From: [Mycobacterium] manitobense
GTDB lineage: Bacteria > Actinomycetota > Actinomycetes > Mycobacteriales > Mycobacteriaceae
Reading direction: 5' to 3'
NCBI RefSeq assembly: GCF_025821665.1
Contig: NZ_JACKSJ010000257.1
Location: forward strand, 1-57,132
DNA: 57,132 nt
Shown here: one piece after another, positions 16,407 to 22,996 of the stretch
Position numbering within the stretch: the first letter of the stretch is position 1
Layout of the letters: every line of letters begins with the position of its first letter
Made by a program: the position numbers and the translations under genes
Notes under the pieces: generated by a model
Seen by the model: the letters and a program-made list of their open reading frames with translations, nothing else
Told to the model about the DNA's origin: nothing
The model's database searches: none

Positions 16407-16728
16407 GCCGCAGCGTAGAGGATGTCGACCAGGACTTGCGCGTGGTCGCCGTGGTTCGTGCGGCGTGCGTCGGCGAGGGCGGGCCTGGCCGACGCCCGCA
16501 ACGAACGCGGCGACGGCATGATGCGCCTCTCGGACGTCCTGCGTGTCCGCCGAAGCAAACCGCGCCACGCGAGCTGACCCACGCTCAAGACCCCGACGAA
16601 GTGGTGGAGTTTGCCCGAACTGCGATGTGCTCGGTCAACTGCGGGCCTGATCCGCTGTTCGACTCAATGGACCCGCTGTACGAACTCAAACCTGCTTGGT
16701 TGAACGTAAGCCCCGAATTATCCGGCGA
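16407..16728. other. Region without a convincing gene
   Basis: About 320 bp between the lipoprotein gene and the end of the minus-strand TSP3 membrane-protein gene. Short frames exist, for example 16422-16577 on the plus strand (51 residues ending RLSDVLRVRRSKPRHAS) and an overlapping frame from 16403. None has a recognised domain or clear start signal. The segment may be the decayed remainder of a coding sequence. Confidence 0.5.
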
Positions 16729-17121
16729 TCACGGACGCTCATCATTGGTCTGGCTGCCGGGATAAGGGTCGGGTACTGAAGGGTCGATACCGTCCTTTAC
16801 GCCGTCGTCGTCCCAGTCAGCGTCGGACGGGTGCGGATCCGCAATATTCGAGATTCCGTCGCCGTCGCTATCGTTTGCCCTCGGGTCCTGCGTTCGAGCT
16901 GGCGTCTGATACTGACCGGTGGGGTAGGTGGTTCTTGGGCTGGGTGGCGCTTCAGCCGGGCGAGAGGCGACATATGCCCACAAGAGGAACGCACCGAGGC
17001 CCACTACGAAGGCTACGATGCCCCAGTTTTGCCGGGTTTCACGCCTTCGGTGTTCCTCAATCATCTGTTGTGCTTCTAAAAAACTCCGCAACGCAGCATT
17101 CTCATCATCGCTATTCGGCAT
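16729..17121 (-). CDS. Membrane-anchored protein with thrombospondin type-3-like calcium repeats
   Basis: 130 residues from the ATG at 17121. An acidic/Gln/Arg-rich N-terminal helix (ENAALRSFLEAQQMIEEHRRR) precedes one membrane span (WGIVAFVVGLGAFLLWAYVA). A Pro-rich linker is followed by two calcium-type loops, DSDGDGISNIADPHP and DADWDDDGVKDGIDP. With one N-in membrane helix the loops would be outside. TSP3-like repeats bind Ca and serve in surface structure or adhesion. The open frame extends upstream to 17232, but that part is not protein-like. The 276 bp between this gene and the RHH gene contain nothing recognised. Confidence 0.75.
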   Translation of the reverse strand: MPNSDDENAALRSFLEAQQMIEEHRRRETRQNWGIVAFVVGLGAFLLWAYVASRPAEAPPSPRTTYPTGQYQTPARTQDPRANDSDGDGISNIADPHPSDADWDDDGVKDGIDPSVPDPYPGSQTNDERP

Positions 17122-17397
17122 CTGTGAATCGCGCCTCCCCAACAGTTCCCCCGGTTCGGCGATTATGCCCAGATCAAGGTCCGTACGGTGGGGAAACCTT
17201 CTCCGCGACAGTGCTATTGGTTGCGCGATCAAGAATTGACGCCTGTTGGGTCCGTCCCACCGCCTTTACACCGTTCCTGGAGACCTGCCATCGATCGGCC
17301 GCTTCGGGTACTCACCAACTGGCGCTTCGCACTCCCGCAACATCTTTTGACAGTTCCTCGCGAATCGCCGACTCCCACTTATCCATAGACCGCGTTA

Positions 17398-17724
17398 TCA
17401 ATTGGGGCGGTTGGCTTCTGCCACGTCAAGCGCCGGTGGAAAGGACATGTCGACCACCGTGGTCGACGACTCGAGCGTGTGAGTCACCATTTCCTGCAAG
17501 TGACTCGATAGTGCGACCAGACTGTTCACGGTGAAGAGCATCGCCGACGAGTGAAGGTCGCTGGCAGAAGCTGCTTCCTCGGCGATCAGGCCGAGCAGCT
17601 GTTCGCGCGCCACCGTCGACACCGGAACCTTACGGCGCTTGGCGATCCGCTCGAGCGCCTCCATCTCCTCCGGGCTCAACCGCACCTGCAGCACCCGGCT
17701 CGTCGAGCGGTTCGGCCGCGACAC
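17398..17724 (-). CDS. Ribbon-helix-helix (CopG/Arc-like) DNA-binding protein
   Basis: 108 residues from a GTG at 17724. The N-terminal 50 residues fit the RHH fold: a beta-strand (SRVLQVRLSPEEMEAL) followed by helices (ERIAKRRKVPVSTVAREQLL). The C-terminal half is helical and of unknown role. RHH proteins often act as antitoxins, partition proteins or excision/repression factors on mobile elements. No toxin gene adjoins it. The antisense strand of the 5' end carries the start-less upstream extension of the HNH-like remnant frame. Confidence 0.7.
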   Translation of the reverse strand: MSRPNRSTSRVLQVRLSPEEMEALERIAKRRKVPVSTVAREQLLGLIAEEAASASDLHSSAMLFTVNSLVALSSHLQEMVTHTLESSTTVVDMSFPPALDVAEANRPN

Positions 17725-17747
17725 CTTTACGTGCGCCTGGCCTCACT

Positions 17748-18017
17748 CACTGCAAGCGCGGCCATAAGCTAACCCCCGAGAACACCCAGCAGCACGGCGA
17801 TGACACCACCCGCGCCAACGGCAACAGGCGAACCTGCCTGGCATGCCGACGTGAACGGCAGGCCCTGTACAACTCTGGGCAGCGGGTCGTTCCCGAAGGC
17901 TTCTGCCCGAACGGCCATCCGAAGACCCCCGAGAACCGGATCAGCAACAGACCTGGTCGAACGCGGTGCAAGCCGTGCGCCAGGGAGTCGGTCCGCAGGC
18001 GCACCGCCCGGCCGTAG
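17748..18017 (+). pseudogene. 5'-truncated HNH-like zinc protein remnant
   Basis: A frame from 17748 to the TAG at 18015 encodes two tandem modules of the form C-x2-GH-x2-TPEN ... C-x2-C: CKRGHKLTPENT with RTCLACRRER, then CPNGHPKTPEN with TRCKPCARES. These are the zinc-binding knuckles common in HNH-endonuclease-like proteins of mycobacteriophages and actinobacterial elements. The frame remains open upstream to 17535 but has no ATG, GTG or TTG, and that part is antisense to the RHH gene. The original start appears to have been lost. Confidence 0.65.
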
Positions 18018-18045
18018 ACGGTGCGGTCAGCCATCAGATACCGAG

Positions 18046-18210
18046 CCGCCCGGCGGCAAGGAGGCTGCGATCGACGAGCAGCTCGGGCTGAAGGCGGTGC
18101 GGTACTACCAGCTGCTGAACCGTCTACTTACCCGGGAGGCCGCGTTGGCGTATGCACCGGTCACGGTGAACCGGTTGCGACGTCTCCATGTTTCCAGTTC
18201 CCGCTTATGA
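18046..18210 (+). pseudogene. C-terminal remnant of a DUF3263-like phage/element protein
   Basis: The frame encodes PGGKEAAIDEQLGLKAVRYYQLLNRLL, read here as the parts GLKAVRYYQLLNRLL and ALAYAPVTVNRLRRL. This matches the C-terminal pattern of DUF3263 proteins (GAKEEAI..., ATRYYQLLNALL, PLLVKRLRRLR) found in actinobacteriophages and mycobacterial genomes. The N-terminal half that should precede it is missing: the upstream sequence is the HNH-like remnant in another frame. An ATG at 17800 is in frame but gives an unrelated N-terminus. Confidence 0.6.
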
Positions 18211-18233
18211 CCAGCGAACTGGCTGTCCTCGCT

Positions 18234-18239
18234 TACCCT
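18234..18239 (+). promoter_or_regulatory. -10 element of a leaderless promoter for the 18246 lipoprotein
   Basis: TACCCT lies at -12 to -7 from the ATG at 18246, supporting that start over the ATG at 18207. Confidence 0.5.
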
Positions 18240-18245
18240 CACGCT

Positions 18246-18632
18246 ATGGGGGTATCACTTCGTAGCAAAACGCTCGGCGGTTGCTTCGCCGCCATCGTCT
18301 TAGGGTTATGCGCTTCAGGTTGCGACGCGGAGGGCGACCAGCGCGAGGACGCTAGAGAACGTTGTCTGCGGTACGTAGCCGACAGATTGGTATCTCCGTC
18401 GAGCGCCGAATTCGGGGATGTCACCGTATGGCAAGTAGAACTCTCCGATGCGGACATCACCCACATGAAGAGCCAGTTTCCTAAGTTCAAGCCGTCTGGT
18501 GTGACAGCGGTTTACTCGATCGTCGGCAAAGTAGATTCGCAAAACACCTATGCGGCGATGATCAGGAGCAGTTTCGAGTGCCGTGCGATCTACCAAGAGG
18601 ATTTTAGTGATGCTGTTGTCAATGTCTGGTAG
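18246..18632 (+). CDS. Putative lipoprotein of unknown function (element cargo)
   Basis: 128 residues. The signal TLGGCFAAIVLGLCASGC ends in a lipobox (CASGC). The mature part has DARERCLRYVADRLVSPSSAEFGDV, seen here as RYVADRLVSPSSAEFGDV, a pattern of small lipoproteins and phage-borne secreted proteins, then YSIVGKVDSQNTYAAMIRSSFEC with a second cysteine. Base composition is less GC-rich than the flanking chromosome, consistent with its place on the element. It precedes the integrase gene by 30 bp. Function unknown. Confidence 0.7.
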   Translation: MGVSLRSKTLGGCFAAIVLGLCASGCDAEGDQREDARERCLRYVADRLVSPSSAEFGDVTVWQVELSDADITHMKSQFPKFKPSGVTAVYSIVGKVDSQNTYAAMIRSSFECRAIYQEDFSDAVVNVW

Positions 18633-18662
18633 CTACCGCGCCGTAGTCGAAACCAGCGCCTG

Positions 18663-19859
18663 ATGACTCACGCGTCCCGTCGGCAGTTGCCGCCGCAGAT
18701 CAAGCGCGTCGAGCTGGCGCAGCGCGCCGGTGGCCGCCCGGTGGTGCGCTACCAGCTGACGGTCGACGTCGGCCTGGTCGACGGGAAGCGCAAGCAGTTC
18801 CGGAAGCGGTACCCGACGGAGGCCGCGGCGCGGCGCGCGCTCGATGAGATCCGCGGCGAGGTCGCCCGCGGCACGTACGTCCAGCCATCGAAGGTGACGC
18901 TGGCCCAGGCGTGCGAGGACTGGCTGGCGGCGAAGCACGGGTTGAAGGCGTCGACGCTGCACGGTCACCGCGTGAACCTGGCCGCCGCCATCGACGTCCT
19001 CGGCAACGTCGAAGTGCAGCACCTGACGAAACGCCACATCGACGACCTCGTCACCGCGCTGCGCACCGGCGGCCTGCCCTCCCCCACCGGCAAGGTGCGC
19101 AAGGCGTGGTCGCCGCGGTCGGTGAATTACATGCTCGGCTTGCTCACCGCGGTGCTGAAAGATCAGATGCGTCAGGGCCATGTCGTGCGCAGCGTCGCCG
19201 AGCTCGTCGACCGGATCCCCGCCGACGCGAAGGCCCCGGACACGTTCACGTCGCTGGAGTTGCAGAAGGTGCTCGACCACATCACCGGCGACCGGTACGC
19301 CGTGGCGTGGCAGCTCGCGCTCACCGGACTGCGCCGCGGCGAAGTGGCCGGCCTCCGGTGGAGTGATGTCGACCTCGAGGGCCGGACGATGACGATCGCC
19401 GGGACCCGGTTGCGGTTCGGAGCCAACCTCGTGGAGGAGACGCCGAAGTCCGGTGCCAGCCGCCGGACCCTGCCGCTGCCCGACCACCTGGCCGCGGCGC
19501 TGCGGTCGGCGCGCGCGATCCAGGCCACCGACCGCCTGGCCCTCGGCGAGACGTACCAGGCCAGCGGATACGTCGTCGTCAACGAGGCCGGCGAGGCCCT
19601 GAGTCCGCACGCGCTGACGTCACGGTGGTCCCGGATGCTGAAAGCAGCAGGCGTGCGCCACATCCGGTTGCACGACGCCCGCCACACCTGCGGGACGCTG
19701 ATGCACCTCGAGAACGTGCCCATCGCGCTGATCTCCGCGTGGCTGGGACACGCGTCGAAGGCGTTCACGATGCAGACCTACGTCCACTCTCAGCCGGAAG
19801 CCTTGATGCTGGCGGCCCAAAGCTTCGGCCGACTCGCCCACCAGTTGGCTAATTCGTGA
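18663..19859 (+). CDS. int: Tyrosine recombinase/integrase of the tRNA-Tyr element
   Basis: 398 residues. The architecture is an N-terminal AP2-like/arm-binding region (residues about 25-75, VVRYQLTVDVGLVDGKRKQF), a SAM-like core-binding domain (about 78-175) and the catalytic domain from about 195. Catalytic residues are Arg224 (TGLRRGE), a lysine near 262, His337 and Arg340 (HDAR), His363 (LGH) and nucleophile Tyr373 (TYVHS). All are present, so the enzyme looks active. It should recombine the 61-bp tRNA-Tyr repeats and bind arm sites; the GTGACAA pairs at both ends are candidates. It lies about 1.4 kb from attR, with the Fic gene between. Confidence 0.95.
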   Translation: MTHASRRQLPPQIKRVELAQRAGGRPVVRYQLTVDVGLVDGKRKQFRKRYPTEAAARRALDEIRGEVARGTYVQPSKVTLAQACEDWLAAKHGLKASTLHGHRVNLAAAIDVLGNVEVQHLTKRHIDDLVTALRTGGLPSPTGKVRKAWSPRSVNYMLGLLTAVLKDQMRQGHVVRSVAELVDRIPADAKAPDTFTSLELQKVLDHITGDRYAVAWQLALTGLRRGEVAGLRWSDVDLEGRTMTIAGTRLRFGANLVEETPKSGASRRTLPLPDHLAAALRSARAIQATDRLALGETYQASGYVVVNEAGEALSPHALTSRWSRMLKAAGVRHIRLHDARHTCGTLMHLENVPIALISAWLGHASKAFTMQTYVHSQPEALMLAAQSFGRLAHQLANS

Positions 19860-19905
19860 CCTAGAGTCGACGACCTCGCGCCCCACTGAACGCCCGACTG
19901 GTTAA

Positions 19906-19921
19906 TGTGACCTGGATCACA
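19906..19921. promoter_or_regulatory. Perfect CRP-type palindrome between convergent genes
   Basis: TGTGA-CCTGGA-TCACA is an exact match to the TGTGAN6TCACA consensus of CRP, including mycobacterial Rv3676. It lies in the 100-bp gap between the ends of the integrase and Fic genes, flanked by GTTAA and GTTAAC, so it is not next to an obvious promoter. Confidence 0.4.
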
Positions 19922-19959
19922 CTTTGATGTTAACAATCGGAGTGTTTTCTAACAGGTTT

Positions 19960-21099
19960 CTACTTCGTAGGAAGTTTCTTTCCATACGGATCCGGTTCGC
20001 CAAGTGGCTCCCGTCGGGTCAGTAGCTGCAGGAACTCTCGGTTGATGAAGAGACGGTCGCGCCCAATCTTCACGGTCTGAAGCATCTTCGCATCCGCAAG
20101 GGCGTTCAACCACGAAGTAGCGGTCGGTCGCGAAACGTCGCATCGCGCCATCACGGTAGCTATACGGCAGTAGGGCTGTTCGAAGAGCACCGATTGAAAC
20201 TCCGAGTCTGCTCCACCCCGTGACGCCGCCCGTGCCCGCTGATGAAAATCATCTTGCAACGCGCGGATCGCACCGATCTTCCGCAGTGTGTATCGAGACG
20301 TCACTTCGATCCCGGCCAAGACGTAGAGCACCCACTCTTCCCAGGCGGACTCAGCGGTGACTGCGAGAAGCAATCGGTAGTAGTCATTCTTCGTGTCGAT
20401 GATGTACCGCGACAGATACAGCACCGGCAACCGCAGCAACTCAGCATCCATGAGCATCAGCACATTCAAGATGCGTCCGGTTCGGCCGTTGCCATCTGTG
20501 AACGGATGGATCGCTTCGAACTGATAGTGCGCGGCAGCCATCCTCACGAGTGGGTCGAGCCCATCATCCGCATGGATGAACCGCTCCCATTCGGCGAGCT
20601 TCTCGTTGATGACATCGCGCCCCTCGGGGGGGCTGTAGATAACCTCACCGGCTCCGGGCCGGCCGATTCTTGTACCAGGCAGCGCGCGAACCTTCATTTC
20701 GCGACCCTTGATGATGCTGCAGACTGCCGAGGCGGTGGACGTGGTTAGCCCTCGCTCGAGGGTGTGATCGAAGCCTGCCCTGAGGGCTGTGCGATATCGC
20801 AGGGTCTCTCGCGTTGCGGGATCAGCGTTAGCGTCGTCGTCCAGGTGCCGGAACAGCTCGTCGGTGGTCGTAACGATGTTTTCAATCTCGGAGCTCGCCT
20901 GCGCTTCAAGTATCGGAATGGAGTTGATCAGCACCGTGGGATTCGGGATAGACACAACCGCCTGATCAAGTTGCGCCAGTGCGGCGTTCGCGCCTATGGC
21001 AGCCTTGAGCACACGCCTGGTCTCCAGATCCTCGGCGCTCGGAGGCGGGGGCAGCTCGTTGTACGGCCGTTCCGGATCCCAGTTCGTCACGACACACAC
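19960..21099 (-). CDS. Class II Fic protein (AMP-transferase) with C-terminal winged helix
   Basis: 379 residues from the GTG at 21099, which has GGAAAG at good spacing; a GTG at 21090 would give the common VTNWDPERPYN start. The catalytic motif HPFTDGNGRTGR is complete at 198-209. The N-terminal inhibitory helix motif (S/T)xxxE(G/N) is present as SSEIEN at 69-74, making this a self-inhibited class II Fic, usually an AMPylator. The C-terminal part (RIATVMARCDVSRPTATSWL) is a winged helix. This stand-alone type often controls its own gene; a long palindrome covers the upstream region. The target is unknown. It is cargo of the tRNA-Tyr element. Confidence 0.92.
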   Translation of the reverse strand: MCVVTNWDPERPYNELPPPPSAEDLETRRVLKAAIGANAALAQLDQAVVSIPNPTVLINSIPILEAQASSEIENIVTTTDELFRHLDDDANADPATRETLRYRTALRAGFDHTLERGLTTSTASAVCSIIKGREMKVRALPGTRIGRPGAGEVIYSPPEGRDVINEKLAEWERFIHADDGLDPLVRMAAAHYQFEAIHPFTDGNGRTGRILNVLMLMDAELLRLPVLYLSRYIIDTKNDYYRLLLAVTAESAWEEWVLYVLAGIEVTSRYTLRKIGAIRALQDDFHQRARAASRGGADSEFQSVLFEQPYCRIATVMARCDVSRPTATSWLNALADAKMLQTVKIGRDRLFINREFLQLLTRREPLGEPDPYGKKLPTK

Positions 21100-21118
21100 G
21101 ATGACAGACTTTCCACTG

Positions 21119-21151
21119 ACATGTAAAGATTCTATCGAATTCTTTACATGT
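21119..21151 (-). promoter_or_regulatory. Long palindrome in the fic promoter (candidate operator)
   Basis: Perfect 11-base arms ACATGTAAAGA and TCTTTACATGT are separated by 11 bases. It is A/T-rich in a GC-rich genome. On the minus strand the centre contains TAGAAT, a good -10 element, about 28 bases before the fic start. A protein bound to the palindrome would occlude the promoter; the Fic winged helix or the RHH protein are candidates. Confidence 0.55.
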
Positions 21152-21219
21152 TTCTACTATGTTCCAGGTTCCTTTGCATGAGGCTTCGGAGGCCTTCCGC
21201 GCCGAGTTCCGCGCGGGTT

Positions 21220-21238
21220 GTGACAATCCGTGACAACT
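21220..21238. promoter_or_regulatory. Right-arm GTGACAA motifs (candidate integrase arm sites)
   Basis: GTGACAATC (21220-21228) and GTGACAACT (21230-21238) lie 46 bp inside the right att repeat. The flanking GTTGTGACAATC is identical to the left-arm copy beginning at 15478. Confidence 0.45.
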
Positions 21239-21257
21239 CCGGCCCCACGAACGCAAA

Positions 21258-21281
21258 CAGCCCCACTCGAAAGTGGGGCTG
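21258..21281 (-). terminator. Hairpin terminator downstream of tRNA-Tyr
   Basis: A 9-bp stem (CAGCCCCAC / GTGGGGCTG) with a TCGAAA loop lies just past the 3' end of the tRNA, within the element. The 24 bases equal 9075-9098, and CGAACGCAAA precedes both copies. Confidence 0.7.
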
Positions 21282-21283
21282 AA

Positions 21284-21344
21284 CAGCGTGGCAGGTGCAG
21301 GATTCGAACCTGCGTAGGCGTAAGCCGACGGATTTACAGTCCGC
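21284..21344 (-). repeat. attR: 61-bp repeat within tRNA-Tyr
   Basis: Identical to 15315-15375. It covers the tRNA from the anticodon stem to the 3' end plus five bases beyond. The element supplies this 3' half, so the tRNA gene stays intact after integration. Confidence 0.9.
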
Positions 21345-21371
21345 TCCCATTGGCCGCTCGGGCAACCTGCC
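21289..21371 (-). tRNA. tRNA-Tyr (anticodon GTA)
   Basis: 83 nt. Acceptor strands GGCAGGT and ACCTGCC pair, with discriminator A. The anticodon loop is CTGTAAA with GTA at 21335-21337. A long variable arm (class II, usual for bacterial tRNA-Tyr) and the T loop GGTTCGAATCC are present. CCA is not encoded. Its 3' half is the integration target of the element to the left. Confidence 0.95.
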
Positions 21372-21470
21372 GGGGTGGTCGCACCCTGGAATTTGGTGCG
21401 AGTAGCAGGGTACAACGAGGATGGGCCAACAACGAAAACGGGCCGAACACTTCAGGGAGGGAGCAAGTCC

Positions 21471-21962
21471 ATGGCGGATTCCAGCTTCGACATCGTCAGC
21501 AAGGTCGACCGCCAGGAGGCCGACAACGCGCTCAACCAGGCCGCCAAGGAGCTGTCCACCCGCTTCGACTTCCGCGGCACCGACACCACCATCGCGTGGA
21601 AGGGCGAGGAGGCCGTCGAGATCGTCAGCTCCACCGAGGAACGCGTGAAGGCCGCCGTCGACGTCTTCAAGGAGAAGCTCATCCGCCGCGACATCTCGAT
21701 GAAGGCCTTCGACGCCGGTGAACCGCAGGCCAGCGGCAAGACCTACAAGGTGTCCGGCTCGATCAAGGAGGGCATCACCAGCGAGCAGGCCAAGAAGATC
21801 ACCAAGCTCATCCGCGACGAGGGCCCCAAGGGCGTCAAGGCGCAGATCCAGGGCGACGAGATCCGGGTCAGCTCGAAGAAGCGTGACGACCTTCAGGCCG
21901 TCCAGGCGCTGCTCAAGGGCGCCGACCTCGACGTCGCGCTGCAGTTCGTCAACTACCGCTGA
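21471..21962 (+). CDS. yajQ: YajQ-family nucleotide-binding protein
   Basis: 163 residues, full length. The ATG at 21471 follows AGGGAGGGA. The YajQ pattern is clear: SSFDIVSKVDRQEADNALNQ at the N-terminus, RFDFRGTD, then KVSGSIKEGITSEQAKKITK and a C-terminal ALQFVNYR. The fold is two ferredoxin-like domains; members bind nucleotides, and some bind cyclic di-GMP. The equivalent M. tuberculosis gene (Rv0566c) also lies near gpsA. It is followed after 8 bp by the threonine aldolase gene, probably in the same transcript. Confidence 0.95.
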   Translation: MADSSFDIVSKVDRQEADNALNQAAKELSTRFDFRGTDTTIAWKGEEAVEIVSSTEERVKAAVDVFKEKLIRRDISMKAFDAGEPQASGKTYKVSGSIKEGITSEQAKKITKLIRDEGPKGVKAQIQGDEIRVSSKKRDDLQAVQALLKGADLDVALQFVNYR

Positions 21963-21970
21963 CGCGGCGC

Positions 21971-22996
21971 GTGCCCGTCGACCTGCGCTCCGACACCGTC
22001 ACCCGGCCCACCGCGGCGATGCGTGCGGCGATGGCCGACGCCGAGGTCGGCGACGACCAGTACGGCGAGGACCCGACCACCAATCGGCTGCAGGCCAGGC
22101 TCGCCGAGCTGCTCGGCATGGAGGCGGCGCTGTGGCTGCCGTCCGGCACGATGGCCAACCAGGTGGCGCTGCGGGTGCTGACGCGCCCCGGCGACGAGGT
22201 GATCGCCGCCGTGGAGTCGCACGCCGCGTGGCACGAGGCAGGCGGCGCCGCGCTCAACGCGGGTGTGCAGATCGTCGAGATCGGCAGCCGAGGCGCCTTC
22301 ACCGCCGACGAGATGCAGGCCGCGATCAAGCCCTCGGGGCTGCCGGTGTTCCCGATCACCACGCTGCTGCAGATCGAGAACACCCACAACCGCGCCGGCG
22401 GCGTCGTGTTCCCGCAGGCCGACGTGGTCGAGCTGTGCACGCTGGCCCGCGAGCGAGGCCTGGCGACATTCCTCGACGGCGCCCGGCTGTGGAACGCCGC
22501 CGTCGCCACCGGCGCCACGCCCGGTGAGCTGGCCGCGCCCTTCGACCTGGTGTCCGTCGCGTTCTCGAAAGGTCTCGGCGCGCCCGGCGGGTCACTGCTC
22601 GCCGGCAGCGCCGACCTCATCGCCCGCGCCGACCGCCACCGCAGGCGAATGGGCGGGGCGATGCGGCAGAACGGCATCTTCGCCGCCGCCGCGCTGCACG
22701 GCCTCGACCACCACCTCTACCGGCTCGCCGACGACCACGCGAACGCCCGCGCGCTGGCCGAGACCCTGGCCGGCGTCATCCCCATCGACCTGAAGACGGT
22801 GCAGACGAACATCGTCGTCTTCCGTCTGCCCGCCGCCGTGGAGCTCGACGCCGCCGGGCTGGTGAGCCGGGCCCGCGACCGCGGCGTGCTGCTCAACGCG
22901 TTCGGTCCGCGGACCGTGCGCGCCGTCACCCACCTGGACGTGACTGCCGAGCAGTGCCGGCACGCCGCGCAGACGCTGGTCGAACTGCTCAGCTGA
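21971..22996 (+). CDS. Low-specificity L-threonine aldolase
   Basis: 341 residues from a GTG 8 bp after yajQ. This is a PLP-dependent beta-eliminating lyase-family aldolase that cleaves L-threonine/allo-threonine to glycine and acetaldehyde. Landmarks are DLRSDTVTRPTAAMRAAM, GDDQYGEDPTTNRL, the stacking histidine in SHAAWHEAGG, DGARLWNAAVATG, and the PLP lysine in SVAFSKGLGAPGG. Full length and cytosolic. It converges with the lipoprotein gene, and the two stop regions overlap by 8 bp. Confidence 0.93.
   Translation: MPVDLRSDTVTRPTAAMRAAMADAEVGDDQYGEDPTTNRLQARLAELLGMEAALWLPSGTMANQVALRVLTRPGDEVIAAVESHAAWHEAGGAALNAGVQIVEIGSRGAFTADEMQAAIKPSGLPVFPITTLLQIENTHNRAGGVVFPQADVVELCTLARERGLATFLDGARLWNAAVATGATPGELAAPFDLVSVAFSKGLGAPGGSLLAGSADLIARADRHRRRMGGAMRQNGIFAAAALHGLDHHLYRLADDHANARALAETLAGVIPIDLKTVQTNIVVFRLPAAVELDAAGLVSRARDRGVLLNAFGPRTVRAVTHLDVTAEQCRHAAQTLVELLS

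Larger units (their letters stand above)
15315..21344. mobile_element. 6.03-kb integrative element in tRNA-Tyr
   Basis: Two identical 61-bp direct repeats (15315-15375 and 21284-21344), corresponding to the 3' part of tRNA-Tyr plus five bases, bound a segment with a tyrosine integrase, phage-type remnants, an RHH protein, a Fic protein and small exported proteins. The intact tRNA is at the right end, so the left copy is the displaced chromosomal 3' fragment. No relaxase, coupling protein, capsid or replication gene is seen. It is therefore a decayed prophage, a phage satellite or a non-autonomous integrative element. Confidence 0.88.

Noticed and set aside
16403..16765. Plus-strand frame after the lipoprotein
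   Set aside because: Composition changes mid-way, no domain, and its end overlaps the TSP3 membrane-protein gene on the other strand.
17800..18045. ATG-started N-terminus of the DUF3263-like frame
   Set aside because: That part is an out-of-frame reading of the HNH-like remnant and does not resemble DUF3263 proteins.
15315..21344. Conjugative element (ICE)
   Set aside because: No relaxase, coupling ATPase or type IV/VII secretion genes are encoded.
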